A stretch of 64,000 nucleotides of DNA from Azonexus sp. (GTDB lineage: Bacteria > Pseudomonadota > Gammaproteobacteria > Burkholderiales > Rhodocyclaceae), in NCBI GenBank assembly GCA_030696345.1, contig JAUYSK010000019.1, positions 124,001 to 188,000 on the forward strand. Direction: 5' to 3'. Shown piece by piece: positions 9,549 through 17,823 of the stretch. The stretch's first letter is position 1. Every line of letters starts with the position of its first letter. Under the pieces are notes generated by a model. The model was not told the DNA's origin and ran no database searches. It was given only the letters and a program-made list of their open reading frames with translations. The position numbers were made by a program, and so were the translations under genes.

Positions 9549-10745
9549 CTATATCGAGCATTCCTCGCCTTCCGAATCCAATGCACAGAGCGAACTTTTA
9601 CCTTCTGCACGCAAAGTCCGGCAGGCGCTGCAAACCGAAGTTACCCAACCCTTGCATGACATCCTGGTTTCCGGAGGGGATTTGGCGAGCATTTCCTTCA
9701 GGCGATCAAAAAATTCATCCTGACTGACACTGTCGCCGCCGCAACCGGTCACAAAAACAACCCGGTTTCCTCCGGCAAGCACTGCAGCATCAAGACGACT
9801 GGCCGCCAGGCGCAATAATTCGTCAGTACTGGTTGCCGCACTGTCTTCAGGCAAGGCTGCGACACCGGCACTAACCGTGGCTTCGACTTTCTCCCCGCGC
9901 AACGAAATATTGGCTGCTACCAATGCCTTGCAAATTCGCCTGGCAAAACCCGCACACTGTTCACGCCCAGCAGTCGACGAAATAATGGCAACACGGCCTC
10001 CCACCAAGTGCAGGATGCTTTCCTGATCATGAATTTTCCCTTCCAGCATGCGGGAAAATTTCATGACTATCTTGTCGGCAAGCTCAGAACCATAGCGAAC
10101 CCTGAAGCCCTCGTAGCCATCTAGGCCAAAGACCAGTACCGCAACAGGCTGCCCCCCCTTCAGGGCCGAAAGAGAGGCTTGCAGGCATGGCTCGCCAGTT
10201 ACATTGGTCTGCGCCAGCGCGGGCGCTTCATCGGTCAACCCCGCCATCCCACCAACGCGTGACATGAAATCGCTTATGCCAACCTCTGTCTGACTCCCGA
10301 ATTCGTCGGAGACAGCGGCATCCGGAACATCAGAACTGGCGGCAACAGGCTCAGCCACTCTGTCGGGATAGACCAGATTGACCAGAAGACGCATGATCTC
10401 CGGGCCGGCTGTCTTTTTCGGGACAAATTGGGAAACACCGATCCGGGTTGCCAGTTCTCGTCCGGCATCGGGAAAACTGTCGGAAACAAGCAGAAAGAAT
10501 GGCAGGCGATTGAGGCGGGCCAGTTTGCTTGCACGCAGGCGCTCGACCAGTCCGGAACCGTCAAGATGGGTAATATCCAGCCCGGAAACAACTGCCGTGA
10601 TCGAAGAATCGAGCACAAGACTTTGCCAGGCCGACTCAGCGTCGCCCTCTTCGCAGACGTCGAAATTCCCGCGCAAATGCTTGGCCAGCGAGGCGCGGAC
10701 CACGCGGGAACCATCGACAATCAATACCTTCAGCAACTTCGTCAT
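9549..10745 (-). CDS. Degenerate receiver-GGDEF signalling protein
   Basis: The 398-residue protein begins with a receiver-like domain (KVLIVDGSRVVRASL) in which the segment equivalent to LLDVMMPxxDG reads VSGLDITHLDG, so the phospho-acceptor Asp appears replaced by Gly. A GGDEF-like domain follows (about 195-345), with ILHLVGGRVAII where GGDEF should be, so cyclase activity is unlikely. The C-terminus is Cys-rich (CKGWVTSVCSACRTL, then two more Cys) and might bind metal. It is probably a c-di-GMP or nucleotide sensor or scaffold rather than an enzyme. ATG at 10745 has GGAAGAG upstream. It stands alone between a terminator and the ilv leader region. Confidence 0.8.
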   Translation of the reverse strand: MTKLLKVLIVDGSRVVRASLAKHLRGNFDVCEEGDAESAWQSLVLDSSITAVVSGLDITHLDGSGLVERLRASKLARLNRLPFFLLVSDSFPDAGRELATRIGVSQFVPKKTAGPEIMRLLVNLVYPDRVAEPVAASSDVPDAAVSDEFGSQTEVGISDFMSRVGGMAGLTDEAPALAQTNVTGEPCLQASLSALKGGQPVAVLVFGLDGYEGFRVRYGSELADKIVMKFSRMLEGKIHDQESILHLVGGRVAIISSTAGREQCAGFARRICKALVAANISLRGEKVEATVSAGVAALPEDSAATSTDELLRLAASRLDAAVLAGGNRVVFVTGCGGDSVSQDEFFDRLKEMLAKSPPETRMSCKGWVTSVCSACRTLRAEGKSSLCALDSEGEECSI

Positions 10746-10972
10746 ATCTCTTCCATACACAATCGATCGTTCTGCGCGATCGCTAAAATGCTATGACCAA
10801 TTGGATAGTCTAATTCATTCGGCAACAACGCGTTCAGTTATTGATATGCCATTTTGCGAACGCGGTTGAACTTATCGATTACATCTCGGTCAGATTTCGC
10901 AGCCTGTTGATTTTTTCCCTGTCTTAAGCCACATTTCAACCTCGCCTCTCCAAACTGATCCCCCATCCAACA

Positions 10973-11077
10973 ATGATCATAAAACGCCCACGCTCTCTGC
11001 ATTATCTGGTAGCACCGTCGGTCGTCGTGCGCGTCGTTGTCGTAGGCGTCGTAACACACGCGTCGCGGATCGGTTAA
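10973..11077 (+). CDS. ivbL: ilvBN leader peptide (ivbL-like)
   Basis: This 34-residue ORF is absent from the track. It contains VAPSVVVRVVVVGVV: ten Val codons, nine of them within eleven codons. E. coli IvbL has the very similar order APSAAVVVVRVVVVVG. The ORF ends 23 nt before a strong terminator hairpin placed just ahead of ilvB, the classical attenuation layout in which stalling at Val codons would prevent termination. No good Shine-Dalgarno sequence is visible before the ATG, so the exact start is uncertain; the Val block itself is clear. Function is inferred from layout and similarity. Confidence 0.8.
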   Translation: MIIKRPRSLHYLVAPSVVVRVVVVGVVTHASRIG

Positions 11078-11100
11078 GGAAGAGCAGACAGATTTCCCCA

Positions 11101-11136
11101 AACCCCGCCGGCGCAAACCGGCGGGGTTTTGTTTTT
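11101..11136 (+). terminator. Transcription attenuator of ilvBN
   Basis: A perfect 11-bp stem (aaccccgccgg / ccggcggggtt) with a six-base loop is followed by TTGTTTTT. It sits between the Val-rich leader peptide and ilvB. The 3' arm can alternatively pair over 10 nt with cccgccggtt at 11141-11150, giving a competing hairpin downstream. Confidence 0.85.
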
Positions 11137-11176
11137 GGAGCCCGCCGGTTGAGCCAACAACCCCAAGGAGAACTCC

Positions 11177-12847
11177 ATGACAGAAACCCTGAACGGTGCC
11201 CAGATCACCATCCACCTGCTTGAACGCCAAGGTATTCGTACCGTGGCCGGCATACCGGGCGGCGCCATCCTGCCTATTTACGATGCACTGGGACAGTCGA
11301 CCATCATCCACCATGTGCTGGCCCGTCACGAACAAGGGGCTGGCTTCATGGCGCAAGGAATGGCCCGGGTTACCGGCCAGGCTGCTGTCTGCCTTGCCTC
11401 CTCCGGCCCCGGCGCGACCAACCTGCTGACCGCCATCGCCGACGCCAAACTTGATTCGATTCCACTGATCGCCATCACCGGTCAGGTGCCACGTGCCATG
11501 ATCGGCACCGACGCCTTTCAGGAAGTCGATACCTACGGTTTAAGCATCCCGATTACCAAACACAATTTTCTGGTGTCCTCCGCCGAGGAACTGCTGGCGG
11601 TGATTCCCCGCGCTTTCCAGATTGCCACCTCCGGACGGCCCGGCCCGGTGCTGATCGACATTCCCAAGGATGTGCAGACTCAGGCGATCGAGATCACCGA
11701 ATGGCCGGAACCCGGTACCGCCCTGCCCGCCATTCCTGCTGATTCGCGGCTGATCGCCGAAGCAATCTCGATGATCAATGCCGCCGAGCGGCCCATCCTT
11801 TACCTCGGTGGCGGAGTGGTGCACTCCGGGGCAGCGAGTGCTGCGGTCGACCTCGCAGAAAAGGCAAATTTGCCTACCGTGATGACCCTGATGGCGCTCG
11901 GCGCAATGCCGGTTGATCACCGACTATCGCTCGGCATGCTGGGAATGCACGGGGCCCGCCACACCAATCTGGCGCTCGATGAATGCGACCTGTTGATCGC
12001 CGTCGGCGCCCGCTTCGACGACCGGGCAACCGGCAAGGTTGCCGCGTTTTGCCGCAACGCGAAGATCATCCATATCGACATAGACCCGGCCGAACTCGAC
12101 AAGATCAAGGCAGCGCATATCGGCATCACGGCCGATGTGAAGGAGGCGCTGAATCAGCTTCTGCCCGGCGTCGAGAGGAATAGCCGAAAAATCTGGGTTG
12201 ACCGCATCGACCAGTTGCAGGCTCAGTTTCCTTTCCGCATCCCGGAGGACGACAACCCACTGTCGCACTTTGGTCTTATCCGCACTGTGGCCGCCTGCCT
12301 CGATGACGACGCGATCATCGCCACCGACGTCGGCCAGCACCAGATGTGGGTGGCGCAGTATTACCCGCTACGCCGGCCACGCCAGTGGCTGACTTCCGGC
12401 GGACTGGGCACGATGGGCTTCGGCGTACCGGCCGCCATCGGCGCTGCGCTGGCGGCTCGCGATAAAACCGTTGTCTGCTTTACCGGTGACGGATCGATCA
12501 TGATGAATATTCAGGAACTGGTTACCGCTGCCGAGGAAAACGTCAATCTGAAGATCGTGCTGATGAACAACGCTACGCTGGGTCTGGTACATCAGCAGCA
12601 GACGCTGTTCTACGGTGAACGCCTGTTCGCCTCCCAATTCAAATCGATGCCTGATTTTGTCAAAATCGCCCAGGGATTCGGCATTGCTGCGGTCGACCTC
12701 GATCTGGCGACAAATCCCTGCGCTGCCCTGATGGAGGCCATCGCCCGCCCCGGCCCCTGCCTGATCCACGCCAGCATCGACGCCGAGCAGAAAGTCTTCC
12801 CGATGGTTCCACCCGGTGCCGCCAACCACGAAATGATTGGACATTGA
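11177..12847 (+). CDS. ilvB: Acetolactate synthase large subunit
   Basis: This is the catalytic subunit of acetohydroxyacid synthase, the first shared step of valine, leucine and isoleucine synthesis; it uses thiamine diphosphate, Mg and FAD. The 556-residue protein shows the ThDP-activating Glu in ARHEQGAGFMAQG, the SSGPGATNLL motif, a central FAD domain, and the ThDP-binding GDGSIMMN...NN motif near residues 436-460. SD AAGGAG lies seven bases before the ATG. It follows the Val-rich attenuator and is followed after 1 nt by the small subunit. The leader and small-subunit type match E. coli ilvBN rather than ilvIH. Confidence 0.95.
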   Translation: MTETLNGAQITIHLLERQGIRTVAGIPGGAILPIYDALGQSTIIHHVLARHEQGAGFMAQGMARVTGQAAVCLASSGPGATNLLTAIADAKLDSIPLIAITGQVPRAMIGTDAFQEVDTYGLSIPITKHNFLVSSAEELLAVIPRAFQIATSGRPGPVLIDIPKDVQTQAIEITEWPEPGTALPAIPADSRLIAEAISMINAAERPILYLGGGVVHSGAASAAVDLAEKANLPTVMTLMALGAMPVDHRLSLGMLGMHGARHTNLALDECDLLIAVGARFDDRATGKVAAFCRNAKIIHIDIDPAELDKIKAAHIGITADVKEALNQLLPGVERNSRKIWVDRIDQLQAQFPFRIPEDDNPLSHFGLIRTVAACLDDDAIIATDVGQHQMWVAQYYPLRRPRQWLTSGGLGTMGFGVPAAIGAALAARDKTVVCFTGDGSIMMNIQELVTAAEENVNLKIVLMNNATLGLVHQQQTLFYGERLFASQFKSMPDFVKIAQGFGIAAVDLDLATNPCAALMEAIARPGPCLIHASIDAEQKVFPMVPPGAANHEMIGH

Positions 12848-12848
12848 A

Positions 12849-13160
12849 ATGAACGCCATCAACCGCAATGAACAACAAGCCATTTCCCGCGCCGTGCTGG
12901 AAATTGATGTCAATAATCATCCGGGCGTGATGTCGCATGTCGTCGGCCTCTTCTCCCGGCGCGCCTGCAACGTCGAGGGCATTCTCTGCCTGCCGCTCGA
13001 AGACGGAAAGCAGAGCCGGATATGGCTGTTGCTGAACGAAGACGCGCGCCTGCCGCAAATGGTCAAGCAGGTGGAGAAACTGGAAGACGTCATCAGGGTT
13101 CGACGCCACCCTGGCGATCACGCCGTCTTCTGTCAGTTGGAGGGATTCTTCCGGCCCTGA
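12849..13160 (+). CDS. ilvN: Acetolactate synthase regulatory subunit
   Basis: The 103-residue protein is a single ACT domain with [23 protein letters not shown], close in length and sequence to enteric IlvN and much shorter than IlvH (about 160 residues). It activates the catalytic subunit and confers valine feedback inhibition. ATG at 12849 follows the ilvB stop by one base, so translation is coupled; the track's start at 12837 is a TTG inside ilvB. Confidence 0.93.
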   Translation: MNAINRNEQQAISRAVLEIDVNNHPGVMSHVVGLFSRRACNVEGILCLPLEDGKQSRIWLLLNEDARLPQMVKQVEKLEDVIRVRRHPGDHAVFCQLEGFFRP

Positions 13161-13179
13161 ATCCGGCCCGGCGGACTCG

Positions 13180-13551
13180 TTAAAGCGGGTCTGCCGATGC
13201 CTGCAAGCTTCGATGCTTCCTCACCTGGATCAAGGTTTCGTAGGCATGGATGATCTGCAACTGCTCATCGCTGATCGACTCGAAACGCAAGCCAACCAGA
13301 TGCTGATGACCGACGCGACGGATGCGCATCACGCTGACATAAGCCTCGACCGGACTGGCCAGATCAGGCGAGTCGATGGTGCAGAGGCCGACTTCACCAC
13401 TCGGCTTGGCACCAAGCACCGCAACATCAAGCATGACGCCGACGCCCGAGATGGAAATGTCAGCCGCGGGAAACTCAAAGTTCTGCCCGCCGATCTGCAA
13501 TTGCACCCGGCCTTTCAGATTGAAGCGAAGGGAACGGCGACGCTCTCTCAC
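13180..13551 (-). CDS. PilZ domain protein (c-di-GMP receptor candidate)
   Basis: The protein has about 123 residues. [21 protein letters not shown] holds the RxxxR c-di-GMP-binding motif; [13 protein letters not shown] corresponds to the (D/N)xSxxG motif. The last third ([20 protein letters not shown]) completes the PilZ barrel. The track gives a 385-residue ORF, but its first 260 residues are antisense to menB. I use the GTG at 13551 directly before RERRR; the GTG at 13590 is an alternative. It converges on ilvN and is divergent from menB. Confidence 0.8.
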   Translation of the reverse strand: MRERRRSLRFNLKGRVQLQIGGQNFEFPAADISISGVGVMLDVAVLGAKPSGEVGLCTIDSPDLASPVEAYVSVMRIRRVGHQHLVGLRFESISDEQLQIIHAYETLIQVRKHRSLQASADPL

Positions 13552-13698
13552 GATGGTCTTTCGTGTTTTAACGAAGAAGCATTTTCCCACGCTCCCGAGT
13601 TCATCGCAAAATTGATTCCAGCCAACCCGACACAGCTCAAATTGGCCAGGCCATGGCAAAGCTATACTTCCGGAACGCCCAACCCGATCAGCACCACG

Positions 13699-14526
13699 AT
13701 GACGACAAGCAACCCAACCTGGCAGAGCATCCGCGATTACTCGGACATCCTTTTTGAAACCGCCGAAGGCATTGCAAAAATCACCATCAATCGCCCCGAG
13801 AAGCGGAATGCCTTCCGGCCGGAAACGGTCGTTCAGTTGATCGATGCCTTTCATTGCGCCCATCACGACAACAGCATTGGCGCCATCATCCTGACCGGTG
13901 CCGGCAACGAGGCATTCTGCTCCGGCGGGGACCAGACAGTTCGCGGCAATGAAGGTTACATCGACGAAGGCGGAACACCGCACCTCAATATTCTCGATCT
14001 GCAGATGCAAATTCGCCGTTGCCCGAAACCGGTCGTTGCCATGGTTGCCGGCTACGCCATTGGTGGCGGCCATGTCCTGCATCTGGTCTGCGACCTGAGC
14101 ATCGCCGCCGAGAATGCCCGCTTCGGCCAGACCGGCCCACGCGTCGGCAGCTTTGACGCCGGGCTCGGGGCCGGCTTGCTGGCACGTAGCATCGGCATGA
14201 AACGAGCCAAGGAAATCTGGCTCCTGTGCCGTCAATACGACGCCGCAACGGCACTCGACTGGGGCCTGGTCAATGCAGTTGTCCCGGTTGAAAAACTGGA
14301 AGACGAAACCGTGGTCTGGTGCCGCCAGATGCTGCAATTGTCGCCAATGGCCCTGCGCCTGATCAAGGCCGGTTTCAACGCCGACACCGACGGCCTTGCC
14401 GGCATTCAGGAACTCGCCGGCAATGCTACCGGCCTCTTCTACATGACCGAAGAAGGCCAGGAAGGCCGCAATGCCTGGCTGGAGCGCCGCCCGCCCGACT
14501 TCGGGAAGTACCGCCGACGGCCGTGA
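13699..14526 (+). CDS. menB: 1,4-dihydroxy-2-naphthoyl-CoA synthase
   Basis: This crotonase-fold enzyme closes the naphthoate ring from o-succinylbenzoyl-CoA in menaquinone synthesis. The 275 residues show [16 protein letters not shown], the oxyanion motif [26 protein letters not shown] and [14 protein letters not shown] (often GSFDGG in MenB). The track start (13213) is far too early, being antisense to the PilZ gene. ATG at 13699 lacks a clear SD. The next gene overlaps by 4 nt and encodes MenC, which supports MenB over a generic enoyl-CoA hydratase. Confidence 0.88.
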   Translation: MTTSNPTWQSIRDYSDILFETAEGIAKITINRPEKRNAFRPETVVQLIDAFHCAHHDNSIGAIILTGAGNEAFCSGGDQTVRGNEGYIDEGGTPHLNILDLQMQIRRCPKPVVAMVAGYAIGGGHVLHLVCDLSIAAENARFGQTGPRVGSFDAGLGAGLLARSIGMKRAKEIWLLCRQYDAATALDWGLVNAVVPVEKLEDETVVWCRQMLQLSPMALRLIKAGFNADTDGLAGIQELAGNATGLFYMTEEGQEGRNAWLERRPPDFGKYRRRP

Positions 14527-15500
14527 ATATCGTTGCCGCCGATTGGCTACCCTACAGCTTGCCGCTCAAGCGCTCCTGGCAAACCAGCCAGGGAGTTCTC
14601 AGTGAGCGCCGCGGCAAGCTGCTCAGATTGCGCACCAGCGATGGTAAATTCGGCTGGGGTGACTGCGCCCCCTTGCCTGATTTTGGCATCGACGAGGCCT
14701 CCGCTGAAGCCTTCGCCGAGGAAACTGCCCAGTTGGATCTCGTCGCCCAAAAAGCCGGCTTGCCGCTCAATTCATGGCTCAGTGGACAGTCACCAATTGA
14801 GAGTCTTGCGGTCAACGCCAATTTAGGGGCTATTTCCAGTATTGGTGAAAGCGAACTGAATCTGGCACTAGCGGCTGGATATTCGGTGCTGAAGATAAAA
14901 GTCGGCCTGGGTGACTGGCAGGAGGAAGCTGTCCAACTGAAACGACTTGCCGGGCAGCTCCCTGCTGGCGGGCAATTTCGCCTCGATGCAAATGCCGCCT
15001 GGAACATGCCGGATGCCCGCGCTTTCCTGATCGCCTGCAACGAACTACCCATCGAAGGACTGGAAGAGCCGCTAAGGCAGCCGACCGCACAGGAACTAGC
15101 TTCCCTGCAGTCACTGGTAAATTTCCCGCTTGCCATCGACGAATCGGTTCGACTACTTGATCAGGCATTTTTTCATCACCCGCCAGTACGTCGCCTGATT
15201 CTCAAACCGGCCCGCCACGGGGGCTTACTTGCGACGATGAAAATTGGTCTGCAAGCAGGGACCGCGGGTATTGAATGTGTTGTTACTTCAAGTCTGGAAA
15301 GTAGCTGCGGCCTGCTTGCCTGCGCCCATCTTGCGGCTACGCTGGCGCCTCGATCAACGCACGGCCTGGCGACCGGCGATTGGCTGGCCAAAGATACCGG
15401 CCAACCACCCTCAATCAGCGAGGGGCGTTTATGGTTGCCGAAAGATGTGGGGTTGGGATTTATTCCGACACTTGATCAACGTATCGGGGAGTCCGCGTAA
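14523..15500 (+). CDS. menC: o-succinylbenzoate synthase (enolase superfamily)
   Basis: This enzyme dehydrates SHCHC to o-succinylbenzoate in menaquinone synthesis. The 325-residue protein has the enolase-superfamily catalytic set: KIK (VLKIKVGLG), metal ligands in [14 protein letters not shown] and AIDESV, and the second Lys in [10 protein letters not shown]. The GTG start at 14523 overlaps the menB TGA (GTGA). The track's start at 14319 is inside menB in another frame. Other superfamily members such as N-acylamino acid racemase are possible, but adjacency to menB argues for MenC. No other men gene is in the window. Confidence 0.85.
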   Translation: MNIVAADWLPYSLPLKRSWQTSQGVLSERRGKLLRLRTSDGKFGWGDCAPLPDFGIDEASAEAFAEETAQLDLVAQKAGLPLNSWLSGQSPIESLAVNANLGAISSIGESELNLALAAGYSVLKIKVGLGDWQEEAVQLKRLAGQLPAGGQFRLDANAAWNMPDARAFLIACNELPIEGLEEPLRQPTAQELASLQSLVNFPLAIDESVRLLDQAFFHHPPVRRLILKPARHGGLLATMKIGLQAGTAGIECVVTSSLESSCGLLACAHLAATLAPRSTHGLATGDWLAKDTGQPPSISEGRLWLPKDVGLGFIPTLDQRIGESA

Positions 15501-15550
15501 GTTTTTTCCCGAACCGATATTGCTTTTGTCGCAATCTGCCTAATTGAGCG

Positions 15551-15569
15551 CGGCCGGTTAAACCGGCCG
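15551..15569. terminator. Hairpin between convergent menC and phaR
   Basis: The near-perfect palindrome cggccggtta-aaccggccg lies 50 nt after menC and just beyond the phaR stop. T-runs are weak on both sides. It probably acts as a shared terminator. Confidence 0.5.
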
Positions 15570-15573
15570 GAAA

Positions 15574-16128
15574 TCACTTTTCGACGCTGTCGCCCGGATT
15601 GAACTGGAAGCCGGTAAACATGGTTCGGGTCTGGCTCTGCAGCTTGTCCTGCATCGTCTGGAACATTTTCGAGGACTGGTCCATGTAAGTCGACATCATG
15701 CTCTGCATGGCCGGCTGCTGGAAATTCAGGAACTGGGTCCAGAAATCCGTCTGCATGTTGGTGTTGTCGCCATTGCCGTAAATGGTGCGCGACTTGTCCT
15801 GCAGCTTGTTCTGGAAATCAACAAAGGTCTTCATGTTGTTTTCCAGATATTTGCCCAGCATTCCCTGCATGGCGCTACCGTAAAAACGAATGAAGCCCGA
15901 CAGCAATTCGCTGGAGAACATCGGCATACCGCCGGTTTCTTCTTCGAGAATAATCTGGAGCAGGATGCTGCGCGTCAGATCTTCGGCGCTCTTGGCATCA
16001 ACCACCATGAACAATTCAAACTTGAGAACCAGTTCCTTGACATCACTGAGCGTGATGTATGCACTCGTCTTGGTATCGTAAAGACGACGATTTGGGTATT
16101 TTTTGATCAGGCGGACAGGTTCAGTCAT
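15574..16128 (-). CDS. phaR: Polyhydroxyalkanoate synthesis repressor PhaR
   Basis: This DNA-binding repressor also binds PHB granules and controls phasin and PHA genes. The 184 residues have the N-terminal DNA-binding domain (LIKKYPNRRLYDTKTSAYITLSDV) and the PHB accumulation domain (SELLSGFIRFYGSAMQGMLGKYLENNM), then a Met/Gln-rich helical tail. ATG at 16128 has GAGGA eight bases upstream; the track start at 16218 is too early. It lies downstream of phaB on the same strand but after a terminator, so it probably has its own promoter. Confidence 0.93.
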   Translation of the reverse strand: MTEPVRLIKKYPNRRLYDTKTSAYITLSDVKELVLKFELFMVVDAKSAEDLTRSILLQIILEEETGGMPMFSSELLSGFIRFYGSAMQGMLGKYLENNMKTFVDFQNKLQDKSRTIYGNGDNTNMQTDFWTQFLNFQQPAMQSMMSTYMDQSSKMFQTMQDKLQSQTRTMFTGFQFNPGDSVEK

Positions 16129-16173
16129 GCAAAGATCCTCAATACAAGTTTGTGTGCAGTGCAACATTATAGC

Positions 16174-16203
16174 GAAAAAAATAGGCACCCGGAGGCGCCT
16201 ATT
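16174..16203 (-). terminator. Rho-independent terminator after the phaCBB genes
   Basis: On the minus strand AATAGGCGCC pairs with GGTGCCTATT (one G-T wobble) around a short loop and is followed by TTTTTTTCG. It lies about 60 nt beyond the second phaB and ahead of phaR. Confidence 0.8.
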
Positions 16204-16262
16204 GCTGTTGCAATGCAAAAATTCAGCAATGTTTCATGCCAAACCCTGCAACATTTTCTGGA

Positions 16263-17006
16263 TCACTGGTAGTACAAGCCACCGTTGATGTTCATCGTCG
16301 CACCGGTCATGAAACCAGCGATGTCGGAAGCCAGGTAAGCGCAGGCGCCACCAATTTCTTCCGGCTTGGCCAGACGCTTCATCGGCACGGTATCGATGAT
16401 GGATTGCAGCACTTCCGGCTTGATCGCCATAACCATCTTGGTCGCGACGTAACCCGGGCAGATGACGTTAACAGTCACGCCCTTGGCGGCCAGTTCGGCA
16501 GCCAGTGCCTTGGAGAAGCCGATTACGCCAGCCTTGGCTGCGGAGTAGTTGGTCTGACCAGCCTGACCCTTGACGCCGTTGACGGAGGAGATGTTGATGA
16601 TACGACCCCAGCCGCGGCCGGCCATCTTGGCGGACACTTGCTTGGTCATATTGAACAGTGAGGTCAGGTTGGTGGAAATAACTGCATCCCAGCCGTCCTT
16701 TTCCATCTTGGCAAACATCTTGTCGCGGGTGATACCGGCGTTGTTGATCAGGATGTCAACCGGACCAGCAGCAGCTTCCGCTTCGTTGACCATCTTTTCG
16801 CAATCTTCCAGGGAAGAAACGTCGCCGGCAACACAGACGAAATCATTGAAACCAGCAGCAGCCATTTCCTTCAGCCACTCATCCTTGTTATCGAATTGCG
16901 GATGGTAAGAAGCGACCACCTTGTGACCAGCCTTGGCCAATTCCTGACAAATTGCGGTACCCAGACCACCCATAGCGCCGGTTACGAGAGCAACACGTTG
17001 AGTCAT
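16263..17006 (-). CDS. phaB: Acetoacetyl-CoA reductase (second copy)
   Basis: This NADPH-dependent short-chain dehydrogenase makes (R)-3-hydroxybutyryl-CoA for PHB. The 247 residues contain the cofactor motif TGAMGGLGTAI, NNAG, the catalytic Ser (INISSVNGVKG) and the YSAAK motif. It is a diverged paralogue of the gene immediately upstream (17057-17797), with shared blocks such as NNAGITRD and GQTNYSAAKAG. SD AGGAAGGA precedes the ATG. The two copies may differ in cofactor or expression; the sequence alone does not say. Confidence 0.92.
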   Translation of the reverse strand: MTQRVALVTGAMGGLGTAICQELAKAGHKVVASYHPQFDNKDEWLKEMAAAGFNDFVCVAGDVSSLEDCEKMVNEAEAAAGPVDILINNAGITRDKMFAKMEKDGWDAVISTNLTSLFNMTKQVSAKMAGRGWGRIINISSVNGVKGQAGQTNYSAAKAGVIGFSKALAAELAAKGVTVNVICPGYVATKMVMAIKPEVLQSIIDTVPMKRLAKPEEIGGACAYLASDIAGFMTGATMNINGGLYYQ

Positions 17007-17056
17007 AGTTATTCCTTCCTGTTGTTGGTTTGAAAGCGGGGTAAATAATACGCCGG

Positions 17057-17797
17057 TCAGTACATGTGCTGGCCGCCGTTGATGGAAATATTAGCCCCAG
17101 TGACAAACGCCGCTTCATCAGAAGCGAGGTAAGCCACGAGGCCGGCGATTTCTTCCGGTTTCCCCAGTCGGTTGACCGGGATCTGCGGCAGAATTTTTGA
17201 ATCAAGAATTTCCTGCGGAATAGCCGTCACCATCTTGGTGCCGATATACCCCGGCGAAATGGTGTTGACCGTGACACCCTGCTTGGCCACCTCTAGCGCC
17301 AGCGCCTTGGTAAAACCGTGCATCCCGGCCTTGGCAGCCGAATAATTGGTCTGGCCGAAAGCACCTTTCTGGCCGTTGACCGAGCCGACGTTGATCACCC
17401 GGCCCCATTTACGTTCAATCATGCCATCCATGACCTGCTTGGTCATGTTGAAAACCGAATCAAGATTGGTGTGAATCACCGCATCCCAATCCGCCTTGGT
17501 CATTTTCTTGAAGGTCATGTCGCGAGTGATGCCGGCATTGTTGACCAGTACATCGACCGGGCCAACTTCCCTGGTCACGGTTTCGATACAGGCACACGCC
17601 GAGTCAAAATCGGTGACATCGCACGGATAGGCCTTGAAACCATAGCCCATGTTGTTCATGGCCTTCAACCAGTCCTGAACCTTGGCGTTGCCAGGCGAAT
17701 AGGTGGTAACCACTTTCATGCCCAGTGCAGCGAGCTTGACGCAAACCGCTTCGCCAAGCCCACCCATTCCACCTGTAACCAATGCAACTCGCGACAT
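17057..17797 (-). CDS. phaB: Acetoacetyl-CoA reductase (first copy)
   Basis: The 246-residue short-chain dehydrogenase has TGGMGGLGEAV, NNAGITRDMTF, the catalytic Ser in INVGSVNGQKG, YSAAKAGMHGF and the C-terminal TGANISINGGQHMY, all typical of PhaB. It follows phaC by 26 nt with a strong GGAGGAG, so both are likely translated from one message. A 50-nt gap separates it from the second copy. Confidence 0.93.
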   Translation of the reverse strand: MSRVALVTGGMGGLGEAVCVKLAALGMKVVTTYSPGNAKVQDWLKAMNNMGYGFKAYPCDVTDFDSACACIETVTREVGPVDVLVNNAGITRDMTFKKMTKADWDAVIHTNLDSVFNMTKQVMDGMIERKWGRVINVGSVNGQKGAFGQTNYSAAKAGMHGFTKALALEVAKQGVTVNTISPGYIGTKMVTAIPQEILDSKILPQIPVNRLGKPEEIAGLVAYLASDEAAFVTGANISINGGQHMY

Positions 17798-17823
17798 CGT
17801 TTCTCCTCCAGAAGCCCGACTTT

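Noticed and set aside
10838-11356. 172-residue minus-strand ORF across the ilv leader
   Set aside because: It runs antisense through the leader peptide, attenuator and start of ilvB; no family features.
13552-14337. Long N-terminal extension of the PilZ ORF in the track
   Set aside because: The extension is antisense to menB; only the last part matches PilZ.
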